Assembly: GCA_011037195.1 (NCBI GenBank)
Contig: JAAEAF010000241.1
Span: forward strand, 21,299 to 85,298
Direction of reading: 5' to 3'
Length of the DNA stretch: 64,000 bases
Source of the DNA: Triatoma infestans
Lineage: Eukaryota; Arthropoda; Insecta; Hemiptera; Reduviidae
Under the pieces are notes generated by a model. It worked only from the letters and a program-made list of their open reading frames with translations, was not told the origin of the DNA and searched no databases. The translations under genes were made by a program, and so were the position numbers. How positions within the stretch are numbered: position 1 is the stretch's first letter; each line of letters begins with the position of its first letter. Below, piece after piece: positions 1 to 12,892 of this stretch.

Positions 1-295
1 TGAATTCAAGGAATCTGCTCTAGACTGTCACTCTTTTAATTTATATGTTGGTTAACAAGAGTGTGCTCTAGTCACTCTTGTAATTTATATGTCGATTTAT
101 AGAAATCTGCTCAAAGTATTACCCTTTCTGAATATTTGTTGAATTCAAGGAATCTGCTCTGGGTTGCCACTCTTTTATTTATATGTCGGTTTATAAAAAT
201 CAGCTCTAAAATCAGTCACTCTTTATGTTTATATGTTGAATTCAAGGTACTTACTAAGAGTAGTCTCACTCTTTTATTTTATATCTTGAATTGTT
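1..295. repeat. Degenerate tandem repeat at the window edge
   Basis: A unit of roughly 60-75 bp recurs four to five times with variation. Each unit carries a version of TTGAATTCAAGG, then AATCTGCTCT, then a CACTCTTTT..TTTATATGT block. The array is cut by the window start, so its full length is unknown. Small open frames across it are not coding. It may be a minisatellite or the edge of a satellite block. Confidence 0.75.
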
Positions 296-354
296 TGTCA
301 AAGGTCATTATCATATGTGCTCAGATGGACGGAGGGTCATAAATGGTCTGATCT

Positions 355-545
355 AATCAATAATAGACCTCAGTAGTACTGCACTCGATTGGAAAGCGTG
401 GATCCTGAGTTCGGGGCGAGCTTCTTAAATTTCCTCGCTGAATAAGTCTCTACAGATCACTATCAGGGTCATATAGATAGCTGCAGAGACCAGCCCTGCA
501 CTGAAAAGTTTTCAAGCGTCAATACTTCAGATTTGATGCAAATAT
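355..545 (+). mobile_element. tRNA-derived SINE (family 1), diverged copy
   Basis: A box-A-like stretch (TAGACCTCAGTAGTA) is followed by a box-B-like GAGTTCGGGGC about 45 bp downstream, as in the internal RNA polymerase III promoter of tRNA-derived SINEs. The 3' end (GCGTCAATACTTCAGATTT near 515-535) matches the 3' ends of the clearer SINE copies at 27216-27440 and 25400-25602. An A-rich stretch follows. The box B is degenerate, so this is an old copy. Confidence 0.55.
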
Positions 546-1395
546 AAAAAAAAGAAGAAGTGAAGAACATATAGATATTTTTTTTTGCCAATAAAATTAA
601 TTTTTTCCTAACTGTTTAATTAACAACTTTTCAATTAAAATAAATCTATATAATATATATTTTTTTTATTGAAACAAAACACCATAATAACATGGGTATG
701 ATTTGAAGAACATCAAAATCTCCACCACTAGTCTGCATCGTTTAATAATTATGAAATGACTATTACTTTGACATGGTATATTGACATGAACATATTTGAA
801 TATTTATGAGAATTTCTATTCCAAATTCTATTTGATAATAAATTATTTTATTAATAGTGCAGTTTATTTATCATAGTTTACAATGGAAGACACATGATAC
901 AAATAGAATGTTGAAGTTTTATAATGTTCACTATTCAGTGAAGACATGTGAATGGTAGAATCCAGCCCATTCATAATGGCAACTAATAGATTTGTCGGGC
1001 CGTGTTGTCTGCGCACACAACCACATACACCACCCTCACACTATAGCGCTAGTACCGCGCGCTACAAATGATAAATGGATTATCTCCAATTCTACACGCA
1101 TCTTCACGCTCTGTCATTTCCACTTTTTGATTTCCAATTACTTCCACTAACCATTATTTTTTGCTTCCCGCAGAAACTCATGCTTTATATATACACACAC
1201 ACACACTCACACACTTACATAAATATACACCATATCATCTTCCATTCAATTCTATCCCATCCCAGTAGCACTGACAATAGCAAGACAAATGTTTGCTTTT
1301 GCAAATGTCCTACACTAACAGAGAGTGAAGATTTTCGTTATGGCGAGTTATGTATGATGCGCTTACTACTCATGCAAGATTAAAAAAAAAAAAAA
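546..1395. other. Non-coding AT-rich stretch with a short CA repeat
   Basis: No gene is recognised. A CA microsatellite lies near 1193-1216 and an A run ends the stretch at 1381-1395. The 102-residue open frame at 1075-1383 is low-complexity and looks incidental. Confidence 0.6.
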
Positions 1396-2083
1396 AGTGT
1401 GGTGCAAAACACTCACACAACTTTTTCTTACTCAAGTTCTCAAAATTAAAATTGACAAATTTTATAGTTTGTGTACTAAATTTAATGAAATTCGTCGAAA
1501 ACTGAAAAAAAAACTGCCAGATAAAAGCGCACTTCTGGTTTACTAATTTTCTTGAAACTCGGAATTATGGCCATCTATTTATTTCTAATTAATTCTGTTT
1601 GGATGATGGAATTGTATAATCCAACTATGATAGCATTTCAGAGAAAAACATAACCCCACCGCTCCTCCAAAACTGCCGTTAAATGATTTTCTCAGAGAAA
1701 TGTTTCAAATAAAAGTAGTAGATCATTATATATATAGCTGGTATACCAAGTTTGAAGAAAATCGTTGGAACCATTATTGAGAAAAAACGCATAAACGTAA
1801 AAAAACAAAAAGTAAAGTGGTACTTCCGATTGAGGAATTTTTACAGATGACCAACTGTCAGATGCCATGGTGATACCTAAACGGAATATCAAGTTTCAAC
1901 TTTCTGCGATTTTTCGTTTTTGAGCTATGCAGTTCACACACACACACACACACACTCAGACCATTTGCTAAAAACCACTTTTTTGGACACAGGGGACCTC
2001 AAAAGGATATTTTCCGGTGAAAACTCGATATCGAAAATTTGAAACGATTACAATATTTCCTCTTACTAGGAGTAAGAGAAAGT
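1396..2083 (+). repeat. Family A dispersed repeat, near full-length copy
   Basis: Used here as the reference copy. It begins with a version of GGTGTGAAACACTCACAC and CTTTTTCTTACTC, ends with CTTACTAGGAGTAAGAGAAAGTA-like sequence, and has a CA microsatellite at 1937-1960. The end sequences CTTTTTCTTACTC and GAGTAAGAGAAAG are inverted copies of each other, suggesting short TIRs. At least fifteen partial or full relatives occur in the window in both orientations. I see no coding capacity and cannot assign a class. A 66-residue open frame on the minus strand lies within it and is incidental. Confidence 0.8.
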
Positions 2084-2329
2084 AAGTAATTATTATCTTA
2101 GCACTCTATGGAATATCTTTTAGAGATTCGGACAGAATCGATATTAATTATAAAACAAGTGCGATTAAATTAAGCTGAGCCATAATATCTACATTCTTGG
2201 TACCTATAGCATTTGTTTGAAACATTTTCCAGGACGAAATGGAAGTTTTGTCGTTTCTGCAAGAACATAAAATTAAGCTTTCCTGTAAACTGATACTTCA
2301 ATTAAATGTATGGTTCTATTAATTAATAT

Positions 2330-2545
2330 AATATTAATATACCTTCAGAGCATTGCTAGAATTCCAAATTTGAAGAAAATTCGTTAATCAGAACTGCAAC
2401 ATTACAGAACAGAATTTCGATTTTTTGGTATTATCTTGAAAACGAGTACAACGATTTCCATTAAAATTTGGAATGCTAACTGCACAGATTTAAATCTATC
2501 ACTTTTATTTGTAGCATTTTTCTGAAAAAAAAATGCTTTTAGTTG
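2330..2545 (-). repeat. Family A internal fragment
   Basis: It shares the GAATTCCAAATTTGAAGAAAA and ACAACGATTTCC..AAA.TTGG modules of family A, in the orientation of the reverse copy at 58019-58975. It continues with GCACAGATTTAAATC, a string also seen near 15920. No ends are present. Confidence 0.5.
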
Positions 2546-2629
2546 AGTTTTTGGATTCTTTATAGTTTGGTTTAAGTTTAAGCTACACTAGCTTTTTTAG
2601 TTTTGACAGAGGTTGCTCCATACACATCA

Positions 2630-3388
2630 AGTATTAAGTCAGATTTATGCCGACTTGCTACGAGAAGCGCACGTGACAACTCTACCTGTGTGGTCTAGCG
2701 TTGTCATGCATTAGCATGAAACTATCCCCCGATAAATGGAGCAAATGTTATGACTACCTCTAGACGAACTTCTTCAACGTACTTAGCAGCGGTTATTTTC
2801 TGCAACAACATTTCCGGTAACTCGGTGTAGGCCTGAAAACTTATCCCAATCCATACCATAATTGATTGTCGTTGAAAAGGAGCACTTTTGCTATTAGTAC
2901 AAGATTAAATGAAGCCTGCCACTTAATTCACCGTACCCGAATTCGACCGTTTGAAGAATAAGACCAAATCGGGATTGATCTGTGAAGAGAACAGACACTC
3001 CTCCCCTATTGCTTACAGTCTAAAGCATATGCCGATTGGCAAAGGCTAACCTGCTTTCACAATGATTTCTGGTTAGTACTGGCCCCGATGCTGGTATCCT
3101 TTTAGCCATCAGACCTACTTCTAGCAATCGTCTTCTCTCACGGTGCTTCCCGAACTTGTAAAAAGTTATCCCTGAGCTCTATAGCTAAAAGAAACTAATT
3201 GCATAAAACCGAGAACGGAGAAATCGGGCGTATCGATCTGTTTGTGACCCTTCTTCGACCACTTCCTAGTTTCTGAATGTTTTTCCCAGGTTTCCTATCA
3301 TAAACGTTCTGCCACACATCATACATACGCTGTGTTCTTCCTCCGCAATAGCGATTGCTCTGACGGCATCCTCAAAAGAAATGACCAT
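2630..3388 (-). pseudogene. Dead Tc1-like (Tc1/mariner) transposase
   Basis: Read on the minus strand, a start at 3388-3386 gives MVISFEDAVRAIAIAEEEHS, then a patchy match to Tc1-family transposases. Recognisable blocks are LTRNHCESRLAFANRHML, VLFTDQSRFGL (the strand around the first catalytic aspartate) and, near 2680-2740, FMLMHDNARPH, the hallmark around the second catalytic aspartate. These are cut-and-paste transposase motifs. At least four stop codons and several frameshifts interrupt the frame, and the C-terminal third is missing. I could not find convincing TIRs or a TA duplication, so element ends are undefined. Family assignment is firm from the NARPH block; clade is not. Confidence 0.8.
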
Positions 3389-3399
3389 TTTTCTGTTAA

Positions 3400-5480
3400 T
3401 AAAAATAATTTAACGATAAAATTAAAAAAAAAAAAGAAAAAGAAAATAGATCATTATCTACGATGTCTGTCCCAGACCAGAAAGTTACACTAATTAAATT
3501 TCTCCTGTTTTCAAATTTTATTCCCGAGAATGTTAGAAGTTTTTGTGATTAAAGTATGTTATATAACATTTATATTAGTTATAAACATAATTTATAACAA
3601 AGCTAGTACAAAAAAGTATAGTTATTTTGTATATAAAAATTTTTTTTTTGTGGCTGAGTATTTATTTAGTTTACATACACAAATACTAGGCTATTTTTTG
3701 AAATCTACGTTTTCATGTTCAGAGGAATTCAAAACAAGATTCTCCGGGGAAACTCAATTTAACACGATATTAATATCTCTTCTTAGTACAGAAATAGAAA
3801 GTAGTAATTATTAATTAATAGACAAAGCCATACAAATATTTATTGATCCGACAAATTATGACTTGCGAAAAAATCGCAAACTTCATTTTGCATTTGTTGC
3901 TTTTGATGGATATAGTAAAAAGGTACACTATATTTGTATAAAAATGCACAAACTTTCCTAATTCTAATTGTTTATAAAATTGGGAATATATGAATATAAA
4001 TTGGAAGTTAAGAAAATAAATGTTAATGAACAATATGTTCAGTTAATTTTATAATATTAATGGAAGTCACTGAATGGATGTGTAAATTTTATTTTTAGAA
4101 GAACACGATCTCCACTCTGGAATTAAATAATAATAGATTACTAATATAGAATGTAGCTACTGTTGTATAAAAATTAATAAACATCAGGGGCCTATATAAG
4201 AGAAATCCGGTCTTGGTAAATTAAGATTGAAAACGATTGACGATCAGACTATAAGATAGCAGGAACCACTGTTTAATCTGAAAGAGTGTTCTCTCCTAAT
4301 GAACACGTTTCTTGCATTTCCTCTTGTAACTTTTTGTATTGTTTGTAACCCTTTTTATTTATTTATTTATTTATTTATTTTTATTTCTTATTTCAAAACA
4401 GCCTCCCTTGTTGTTTTCCAAAGCTTGTTTATAAGCGCAGATGTACCATTGATGACGAAACTTAGTCTAGATGATCGGGGTTGGCGGGGAAGTTAGAATT
4501 GTGTCCAAGGCGGCGTTAATTTGGAATGTATTGAGTAAGGGAGGAAGAACTCATCTCATCAACATTCCATTATCTTAGCCTCACGTCCAGGAATCTTAAT
4601 AACTGGTCATGATTGGGGGCGAGAGAGAGAATTGAGGGACGGGTTTTTACTAGCCGTGTGTAAATCAGTAGCAGGATCCTGGATCACCAATTACTTTCTA
4701 ATAACAAGAAGACGTTTCTTTCTATAGACAAAGAGGTATAGTAGAGGACTAAGAAACTGGGTAGATGTGTATTGCCTTAGGCTACAACACTACAACTTTA
4801 GGCAGAACGGAAGGTGGAGAACCAAATGAAATATCGCTTAGTTATTATAAAACTCCGATAGAACAAAGTAATTACTTTAATCGGGTTTATCAATGGCTAC
4901 GAACGGGACAGAGATGAGAGGGGGGCATCCATCAAAGTCTTAGCCACGCCTACGGACATCCCACCACCTAGCTGTCACGTGACTCTATGACAAATTTTAA
5001 CTAGTCACCAGTGAATAAAAATTAAAAATAAAAATAAAGTAGGAGCCGAAAAAAAAAAATAACTGATTAAGAAAAATAGCATATTTTTACCATTCTACTG
5101 CTTTGCATATTTTCATCATTTCATTTAATAGAAACTTGAAAGCCTAAATGGTTTTTTTTTTTTTTTTTTGCTTAAAAGTATGAGAATGAATATCCTTGCA
5201 AAATTAATAGCATTCAATAAGAAGTAGAATTAATACATTATTTAATTTGAATTAATAACTCGTACAGTGCTTTATTAAACTGGTATTATATTGTATAATG
5301 GTCATTTGAATCTTATAATGGTCTTATTTTTTACTTTCTTTATTTTAATTCACTGCCTTATGCATAACTAGACCAAACAGGAAATTATTAAATTTCTATA
5401 CTAGTTTGAAATCATATTCGTTCCTTTATATCTTCAGGTAGCCAAATATTCGATTAATAGTTTGTTTCTCCTCATACATT
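3400..5480. other. No gene recognised; simple AT-rich sequence
   Basis: Short open frames at 3530-3814, 3815-4033 and 4299-4496 are AT-driven and show no family motif. A (TTTA)n run lies near 4350-4382, and long T or A runs lie near 5041 and 5150. Nothing else could be supported. Confidence 0.5.
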
Positions 5481-5602
5481 TTTTTTCTTTCTTTTTCTTA
5501 CTCCTGTGAGTATTGTGGTCGTGTCACATTTTGGTTCTAGGAAAATAGATTTTCCAAGGTTACTTAGGGAGCTGTTTAAGCTTATGATTTCCTCTATGCC
5601 AA

Positions 5603-6750
5603 ATGGTTCTCAACAGAGGGCTGTATGACTTCTTGGAATTACCATAAATATTCCATGGGAGCCACGAGAGAAAACCGCGTAAATTGGGGCTACATTACAA
5701 GACTAGGAGGCCAAACAAGAAAGTATGGCTCGACAACTCAGAAAAAAATATTTTGGGCCGGGCTAATAGACATCATACTATTTGCTGAACCAATAAACAT
5801 GTAAACAGGCCATTTAGAATAAATTAAGGTTTCGGCCAACAGTCACAGCAAAGAATGCTCTTTTTTTTACTAAGTTGTCGTGCTATAAATGGTTGTATAA
5901 AATATTTTGCTGAATTACATTCAGATACAATAAAGAGAAGACATTTTTTTCCATTATTTTTCACTATCATTTATTTATTTTATTACAATAGGCAAACGCT
6001 TATGCAATAGGTAAATAATTGGATAGCTGCGGCTAAATTAATTTAAGTGCGGCTTGAGGAAAGTGGCCAGTGCCACTCATCCTTGGCAGGGGTTACTTCT
6101 CTTGCTCGGTCAAGAGGTCTTCTCAGCGGTATTTTAAACGCCTTGGAAGATTCCCAGGATGGTCAGGGAGGAAATGTTAGTGATTATATGGATGTGTGTG
6201 CCTAGTTTTGCTGTGGGAATCTCGTGTAAATTTATTCTGTCAGTTCGTTTATGAATAGAATCTATAGGTCGGTATGTAGTGTCGTGTTACTGACATAGTA
6301 GGAACATTGTGTGATCTTGTTTTGAATGTGTTTGTTTCTTGTGTGACGGTTTGGCAGTCGCCCAGAGCTGGGAATACGTAGGTATGTCCAAATTTGTCTT
6401 ATTTTGGATTTGTAAATGTGAAATTTTTGTTTCTTGTAAAAATGCATAATAAGGAATTTCATAATAATGCAGCCATCTATAATCTACGAATTGTGCTATG
6501 AGCCATTCCAGGTTTTGAAGTTTAAAGCTACATGTGCTAGCTACAAGTGTGGTTCAGTTTAAAGCTACATGTATTTTCTAACTTTATTCCTGTTTGATAG
6601 GAATACAGCCCTCGAGCAGGCGATCCGTCGGGAGGAAAAATAAGCGGGAGAAAATCCGACAGCATTCGCATCGTGGTTTTGCTGTAGAAATAAAAAAAAA
6701 AAGAGGTAAAAATGGGGGCCAAGCTCTGGAAAAGGTTGAGAAACCGTACT
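5603..6750. mobile_element. Candidate non-autonomous hAT-type element
   Basis: The left end reads TGGTTCTCAACAGAGGGC. The right end, reverse-complemented, reads GGTTTCTCAACC followed by a GGCCCCCAT tract. Ends of the type GGTTCTCAACC..GGCCCCC are known for a widespread group of hAT elements. No transposase motif is visible inside, and I could not find an 8-bp target duplication. A family A tail fragment (5482-5530, minus) lies just outside. The two ends could belong to unrelated fragments. Confidence 0.3.
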
Positions 6751-7237
6751 CTGAAGTATGATTTCTTTAGTAAAATGTACTATTCTACCAACTACGTAAC
6801 ATTAAATAACATTAGAAACATTAGCTGAATAGTAAGTTGGAACAAAATTAGTTAACCGATTTTCTGTACAGTATCTGTAACAGATTAATTTATAAAATTT
6901 TCTAGAAAACGGGTCCATTGATTTTTCTTTAAACCTGAAATGGTAATTGCATGTTTATCATTAGTTTTAATTGAAACTAGAGGATTTCTAGGGAAAATGT
7001 TGCATTACATTTCAATTGTTAATGGAGAGATTGACTGCTAGACTTAACTGTAATCTCATTCATTACCTGAGCAACCTCTAAGAAACAACCTGTTCCCCTA
7101 CCACCATCTAGCTACTGTTTTGTTCAGGGGCAAATAAAAATTTTAGTGAAATTATTCAAAAAATGTGTTAATTTTATAATTGTATTAACAAAAGTACGAG
7201 AAAGTCGTGTGAGTGTTTCATACAAATTATTATAATG

Positions 7238-7510
7238 AGGTTGTTGAGGAGAGAAATTAGGTTTGATTAAATGAACGAGATATGCTGACACTAATATAAT
7301 GTAGGTAAGTTTACACTAACTGCACTGGACTTTGTAATGAAAATGATGGACTTTGAATGAATGGTGAGAGTAAAGATATGACACGCTGCGATGTACAGTT
7401 GCATTGTTGTATCTGATAGATCCTTTAGATAGATTCCCACTGGTTTATATACACAGGTTCTCCCACTCTAGCCTGCCTAAGTCAGAGAGTAGTCTCTGTT
7501 AACCAGAGAG
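7238..7510. repeat. Family L repeat, copy 1 (LTR-like)
   Basis: About 250 bp here is repeated in the same orientation at 12893-13150 with roughly 90% visual identity. Both contain GATATGCTGACACTAATAT, a TATA-box-like TTTATATAMACAGG, and the shared end GTCTCTGTTAACCAGAGAGG. A start at TGA and an internal TATA box would suit a solo LTR, but I see no target duplication or primer-binding site, so the LTR reading is inference. Confidence 0.5.
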
Positions 7511-7636
7511 GGCCTCTCTTCTCTCTGTGTGGTTGCATTATCTTTGCGGTACTATTACATTCTTTTTGAATATTTACCATTGAAAATACAAGAATTCGCA
7601 CTTCAAGCGGAGAATGAAATGTTTATGTCAAAATAG

Positions 7637-7860
7637 TCTGGTGTGAAACACTCACACGACTTTACTCTTGCAGACCTTAACCCAATTATATATATTTTAA
7701 ATTTTCTTTAAACAATACATTCTATTCATTTGACCTACTAACATAAATATCGAGCTAGTGAGGGATACTATTGACGATTTTACTTCAAACATGGAACTTT
7801 TACTAAATTTTAACTGGCTTCAATGTTATAGTAAACCTGGAGTAACCTAAGCTTAAATGA
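7637..7860 (+). repeat. Family A 5' fragment
   Basis: It begins with CTGGTGTGAAACACTCACAC and a CGACTTTACTC block typical of the family A left end, then decays within about 220 bp. The right end of the family is absent. Confidence 0.6.
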
Positions 7861-8416
7861 CACTTGTGGAAAGCATGAACTTCCAACTCCTTCAGAACTT
7901 ATTCGGAATTATATACTTTGTAGGAGGTACACCACCACAACTGACAAGAAGATTTTTGGGCACATCCATCAACCATAAATGCAACATTACTGAATATGTT
8001 TTACGGTTTTATGCAATTTTTAAATATTGTATACTATTCATATGCATAAATACCTTTTATTTGACATATTTGGGGGGGAGGGGAATCTATTTTTTGGACG
8101 TTTCTACGGGAACAGCTTTCCTTATAAAATTCCTCTTCAGTATAATGTAATGGTTTTTATCTCTATGTAAATATTTGTTTACATTAGAAGGAGCAAGGCT
8201 AAAATTTGAAATTTGAAGATCTCGGCATACCCAGGACTATTTGACAGAATCTGTTTTTTTTTTTTTTTTGTTTTTTTTTTTCATTTTCTCGATAACTAAT
8301 GTAACATATTGCCTGCAAACTTTGAATTCTAGCTGCATAAAAAATGTAAATCTATTTATTTTATTTGAAACAATTTTGTTTTTTTTTCATTTATTTGAAA
8401 ATTTACAACGTTTGCA

Positions 8417-8660
8417 AGACCAGCAACAAGTAAATGAGATGAATCACAATTACGGTAAACGAAAATTTACCCCAGGGGTGACACTCTACACTATTTCGCT
8501 GTGCACACTTATAAGAGATCACGAGGCCACTGCCGCCTCAGTCGTCGACGAGGGTTATCTGGAATGGATGCTGAGGAAAGTCGATGAATTAATGGATTGT
8601 GATGATGGGCGAGACGGGTTTGAAATTTGCGGTATCGTATTTGGAGTTGGTTCCTTATAA
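8417..8660 (+). CDS. Possible host exon or old coding fragment, unrecognised
   Basis: The open frame from about 8418 to 8657 has a GC content and composition unlike its AT-rich surroundings. It encodes a soluble-looking peptide with the stretches RKFTPGVTLYTISLCTLI and GYLEWMLRKVDELMDCDDG. The frame opens upstream into poly-T sequence, so a real exon would start near the AG at 8417-8418 after a pyrimidine-rich stretch. Possible donors are GT near 8632 or 8692. I do not recognise the family. It could also be a remnant of a transposon protein. An in-frame stop at 8658 ends it. Confidence 0.3.
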
Positions 8661-9354
8661 ATGGAATCTGGAGATCGGAATGGATTGCCAGGTTAGAAAC
8701 GTAAAACGGAACATCGGTTATACAACGGAGTATATTGGATTATAGGTTTTGGAGGCAGTGGATGTTGGAACGCATGGTTGAGTCCTATAACTCAGGTCTC
8801 TAAGTACAAATTGGTTTTAGTAGTAGATTGAAGATAAGTACATTGTTATTAGAAATTAGTTTTGAGCGTCTGTCCAATAGCCGCTTGTCTAGGCTGTAAC
8901 GTTTGTTTATTTCGTTTCATTTTAGTCTTGCATGTGGGTTCCATGTCAGGCGTTTGTCGTTGATATTTAACAGTATCATCGCATGGTAATAACATGTGGT
9001 TCATATGAGCTGGGCGAGAAATGGCACGTCTTAGAGTGAACGTTATATTTTGGCTTTTTTGAACGTTAACCTTCTATCTCCATCTGCAAAACAACTTCTC
9101 TAAGAATTGCAAATGTTGCTGAAGGTTACGTGTGGTTAGGACAGAATAGAATCTTTTGAAACATTAAAAAAAAAAATATTGAATTTAGATAATTTTGCAG
9201 AATTTGTGGCGTTAAATTCTGGGCAGCTGAATAAGACTCAGCATCCTGGGTGGGTAGTTTGTTTCCTATCACTCCTCCACTTATACATGTATATGTTAGA
9301 ACAAATAGTAAAATTTGAAAATGCTCATTTTCTAAATAATTATATGACCAAGAA

Positions 9355-9480
9355 TAAGAAAAAGTCATCTGAGTGTTTCACAAGCGATTTTTAACTTAAT
9401 TTAAAACGAATTAATGAAATTTAATTGTATACAAAATCAATTTAACCATAAAAATACTCTTAAGTATAAAAAAAAAATCA
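9355..9480 (-). repeat. Family A end fragment
   Basis: AAAGTCATCTGAGTGTTTCACA resembles the reverse complement of the family A left end (GTGTGAAACACTCA). Little else of the family remains before the sequence becomes A-rich. Confidence 0.35.
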
Positions 9481-9945
9481 AAATATAAATATCAGTTGTA
9501 GGATTTTCATTTTTGAATATTTCATGAGATCAGGTTCGATAGAGCACTATATATCTATATTTGGGCAGCTGACAGGGCTTGGCCACCATTTAATTATTAT
9601 CGTTCAGTTGGCCCATGGCCCTTCTTTTTAGCCCTGTAGGGTCTGAAGATATACCGCGGCCCTAGAAATAACCTAGCCCTTTTGGATGCTTTGGTCAGGT
9701 AGGGTGATTTATTAGGTAATAGGTTACTATTACCCTTTAGCTTTGTGCCCTCCAGGCATTGGCAGGCCAGAGTGGGGAATCTCCTATGCAACCTAAAATG
9801 AAAAACAAGAAAAAAAAAAAAACAGGTTAAGATTTTATTATTGTTTTATACTTTAAATTGATAAATAAATACTCACATTCAAGTAATAATGTGTATCAGC
9901 TGTTTATAATTAAATACAATTCTGTGTAGGTATTATTATTTCTTT

Positions 9946-10300
9946 CTTCTTACTTTCTCTTACACTAGTAAGAGGAAGTATTTTGCGATTGTGTCAAATT
10001 TTCGTAATTGAGTATTCACCGGAAATATGTGTTCTGAGGTTTCGCAAATAAGAAAAAATGTATTTGTGTGTGCGTATGGTTTTTAACAGAATATCTCCAA
10101 AAAAACAAAAAACCCGAAGAAGCTCAAACTTGGTAATTCGTTTTGGAACTATCATCGCATCTGATACGAAGGTTACGGGGAAAATCCATCAACCGAAAGT
10201 CGACATTAACGACATTAACGCATTCAGTTTTTTGCGATTTCCTCGAAAACGGCGCTAATGATTTTCATTAAACTTCCATCAGCGCCCGCTCTAGGGGCGG
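9946..10300 (-). repeat. Family A right-end fragment, reversed
   Basis: It starts with TTCTCTTACACTAGTAAGAGG and continues through GTGTCAAATTTTCG, ATTCACCGGAAATAT and a degraded CCGAAAGTCGACATT block. This is the order seen in the complete reverse copy at 58019-58975. It breaks off before the left end of the family. Confidence 0.65.
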
Positions 10301-12400
10301 CCAACCCGGACATTTGTCCGGTGCGCCATTTTGGCTGTAAGTGTGATAAAAATATTGATGGCAATATCAATTAATAGAAAATTTCACACATATCGATTAT
10401 TTACTTGGTTAAAAATTTACAGTGCGTAGCGTATTTATGTTGTTTTTGTCTAAAAGTTAAAAATATTTACATTATTATTGAAAAATTAACGCAGAATTTC
10501 GTAAAGGACTAATGCTTATGAACTTGTTTGAACATGCATATACTTCTCTTAACAAAATAGCATTAGCAAGCGAGCAGCGCGCGTTCAGCATGTGTTTGAG
10601 TAATATATTACATATTTTAGATGAGAATAGTATATATATTTTTAAGGGGATGCAATTTGTTTTTTTTGTGCGGGGAGGCGTAACCGCTAGAACGGGCGCT
10701 GACTTCCTACACTATGTACACACATAAATACCTCGCATTCCTATTTGAATTATTTTCCTGAGATAATGGATATTTAGGGAGGTTTTAAGGGGAACAATAG
10801 CGTTATGCTTAGCGTTTAAGACAAAAATAGCCTGAGACTGCAAGATAATTTTTACACTGAAACTTCGGAATAAGAAAAATTTTTGGAGATTTTCAAAAAA
10901 CCACATATTACTATATTGTATTAACATAAAACAGCAATATATTCAGGGGGAATTAAATTTCACTCTAAGAAATAACTTAAAAATTCATCCATTCTTTCAA
11001 GCTATTCATTCATCCGTCTAGGATGTTTTCTAAAAAAGGGCAATGTATATCTTTAAATCACAAGCACTAGGGAATGGTACTAGAAGATATCTTGGTAGAT
11101 CAATGGACAAAGATTTATGTTTGGTGATTGTTCCGATATTATGTGATAGAGGATATCCAGGGGACCTCATCTATCAGGAATTGGATTTACATGGGAATAC
11201 GTTCAGGACAGTGTCTTGTAACTGGTACTAATACCAACCCCTATTTGACAAGGAATGCTTTTCTCCCACAACTTCCACTCATCCATATTACATTCATTAT
11301 CAGTGAATTTGTTTTTTTCATCTATTTCGTTTTATCACCATTTCATTTTACGTATATATAAATAAAATTGTTTGACATAATTTTAATTATTTTTTGTAAA
11401 GCAAAATCATATTGATTTTTACTTTCACGTACTTCTAGTAAGAGGGGAAATATTGAAATCGTGTCAAGTTTTCAAAATTGTGTTTTCATCAGAAATAACA
11501 CAGAAAATTTGGTATAAATAAATAAACTTGTATATCTGGTGAAAACTAGATATCGAACATTTCGAACGATCGCATTTATTTCTCTTATAGCAGGAAGGAA
11601 AAGAAATTCAGGAATTCATATCAGTGTTTATACCCTTATTACCGATCTAGTGGATGATAATAAAAACCTATTCTCTTATATAAACCTTGCGATTTTACAT
11701 TTTTTTCTTTTTGATCTACGCCGTCGGCTTCTCAGTACATCTTCAGCTAAAGATGCTGGTCATTACGATGCATACTTATCACGGTTCATACATATTATAA
11801 TTTATATTAATAATTAATGTTAATTAATGAAATCTTTGTTAATTATATTAAGAGAATGTATGTGATAGTTATTATATCTTCACGGGCTACTTTTTTTTTT
11901 TTTACTTTTTCACTCCATGTAGGAAACCCCATGCGTTTCCTTAAGGGTATCACAAATCCATTTATTAAATTTTACATGAAATTATAGCTATTTATACATG
12001 TGATTAATTTGAATCACCAAGTCAAAACATAATATGAGATGACATAATTCGTCCGAGTCTTCAATATGATCATCACTTTAAACTTCAATTCAAATTCAAT
12101 GACAGACAGGTTGACACTATATTTCATAAATGTGTTTGTGCGTGTAAACTAATTTGTAACAGGCGCTCTGATCGAAATTGATAGCTATATTATAATTGTT
12201 TGATATCCAATTTTACTGTTCACTCTTTTCACTAAAAATCATTGGAGTGAAAATATAAACAAACATTTTTCCAGCATTAACCACTTCTCATCTTATCGAT
12301 CCATACTTACGCTTCATTTATTCACATTCCATTTGGCAACATTAAATACGTTTTCAAAACTTTTTTTATTTTATTTGTATTATTTTTTAATGTACTGTTC
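10301..12400. other. No gene recognised; short family A pieces
   Basis: Family A terminal fragments face each other near 11425-11510 (minus) and 11530-11605 (plus). Short open frames at 10512, 11043, 11128 and 11539 have no supporting motif or splice context. The remainder is AT-rich. Confidence 0.5.
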
Positions 12401-12415
12401 TTTTTATTTCTTCAG

Positions 12416-12499
12416 GCCATTTAGCTCATAGGAGTACTTTAAATTATTTCTGGAATTTTATGACCAATATATTTGATTACAAAGCTATTGCATATCAAG
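12416..12499 (+). CDS. Probable internal exon of an unidentified host gene
   Basis: A pyrimidine tract and TTCTTCAG acceptor (AG at 12414-12415) precede an 84-bp segment that ends CAAG followed by the donor GTAAAA at 12500. Of the three forward frames only one is free of stops. It starts after two bases and gives 27 residues including HRSTLNYFWNFMTNIFDYKA. The peptide is aromatic-rich and has no low-complexity character, which is unusual for this region. Exon phase is 1 at both ends by this reading. I do not recognise the protein. Being only 84 bp, it could be a chance alignment of splice signals. Confidence 0.4.
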
Positions 12500-12544
12500 G
12501 TAAAAAAAATATATGACTGAATCAATCATCAACAATTCGCCAAA

Positions 12545-12705
12545 CAAAAGCTGAACTCCATATTTGCATATGCAGCCGCATTAAGGCGCCACCACTGAGA
12601 CCGCAAGCGTTCGTCAACTACGCTTCCTTCCCCTGTCATGTCCAATGCAATGTATTGGCTAATGAGTTTCAACTTCAATAGTGAATCTCCCACCTAAAAG
12701 CTGTG
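12545..12705. repeat. Family J repeat, arm 1 (inverse of 35700-35885)
   Basis: The reverse complement of this stretch matches 35700-35885: both carry GGTGGGAGATTCACT, GAAACTCATT.GCCAAT and a GCGGCTGC block in the same order. It is about 150 bp with visible divergence. No coding signal is present. Confidence 0.5.
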
Positions 12706-12779
12706 CCTCTAGAGGAGGGAGAAATGTCAACTCTCTCACGACTTAACATCAATCTTCAAATAATCTTTAAAGATGATGT

Positions 12780-12890
12780 GGGTGGTTACGCAGAGCTGGA
12801 AAGCATCAGAGACATTTTCCGTGATAGCCTGCTTCTTATTGTGGTCATTGACCGGTTTCGGGCGTTTGCCCATCATCAGAATGTGTAATA
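12780..12890 (+). repeat. Family B half-element
   Basis: It carries the family B terminal sequence: GCAGAGCTGGAAAGCATCAG, then AGACATTTTCCGTGATAGCC, then GACCGGTTTCGGGCGTTTGC. Only one arm is present. The complementary arm that makes other copies palindromic is missing. Confidence 0.7.
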
Positions 12891-12892
12891 GG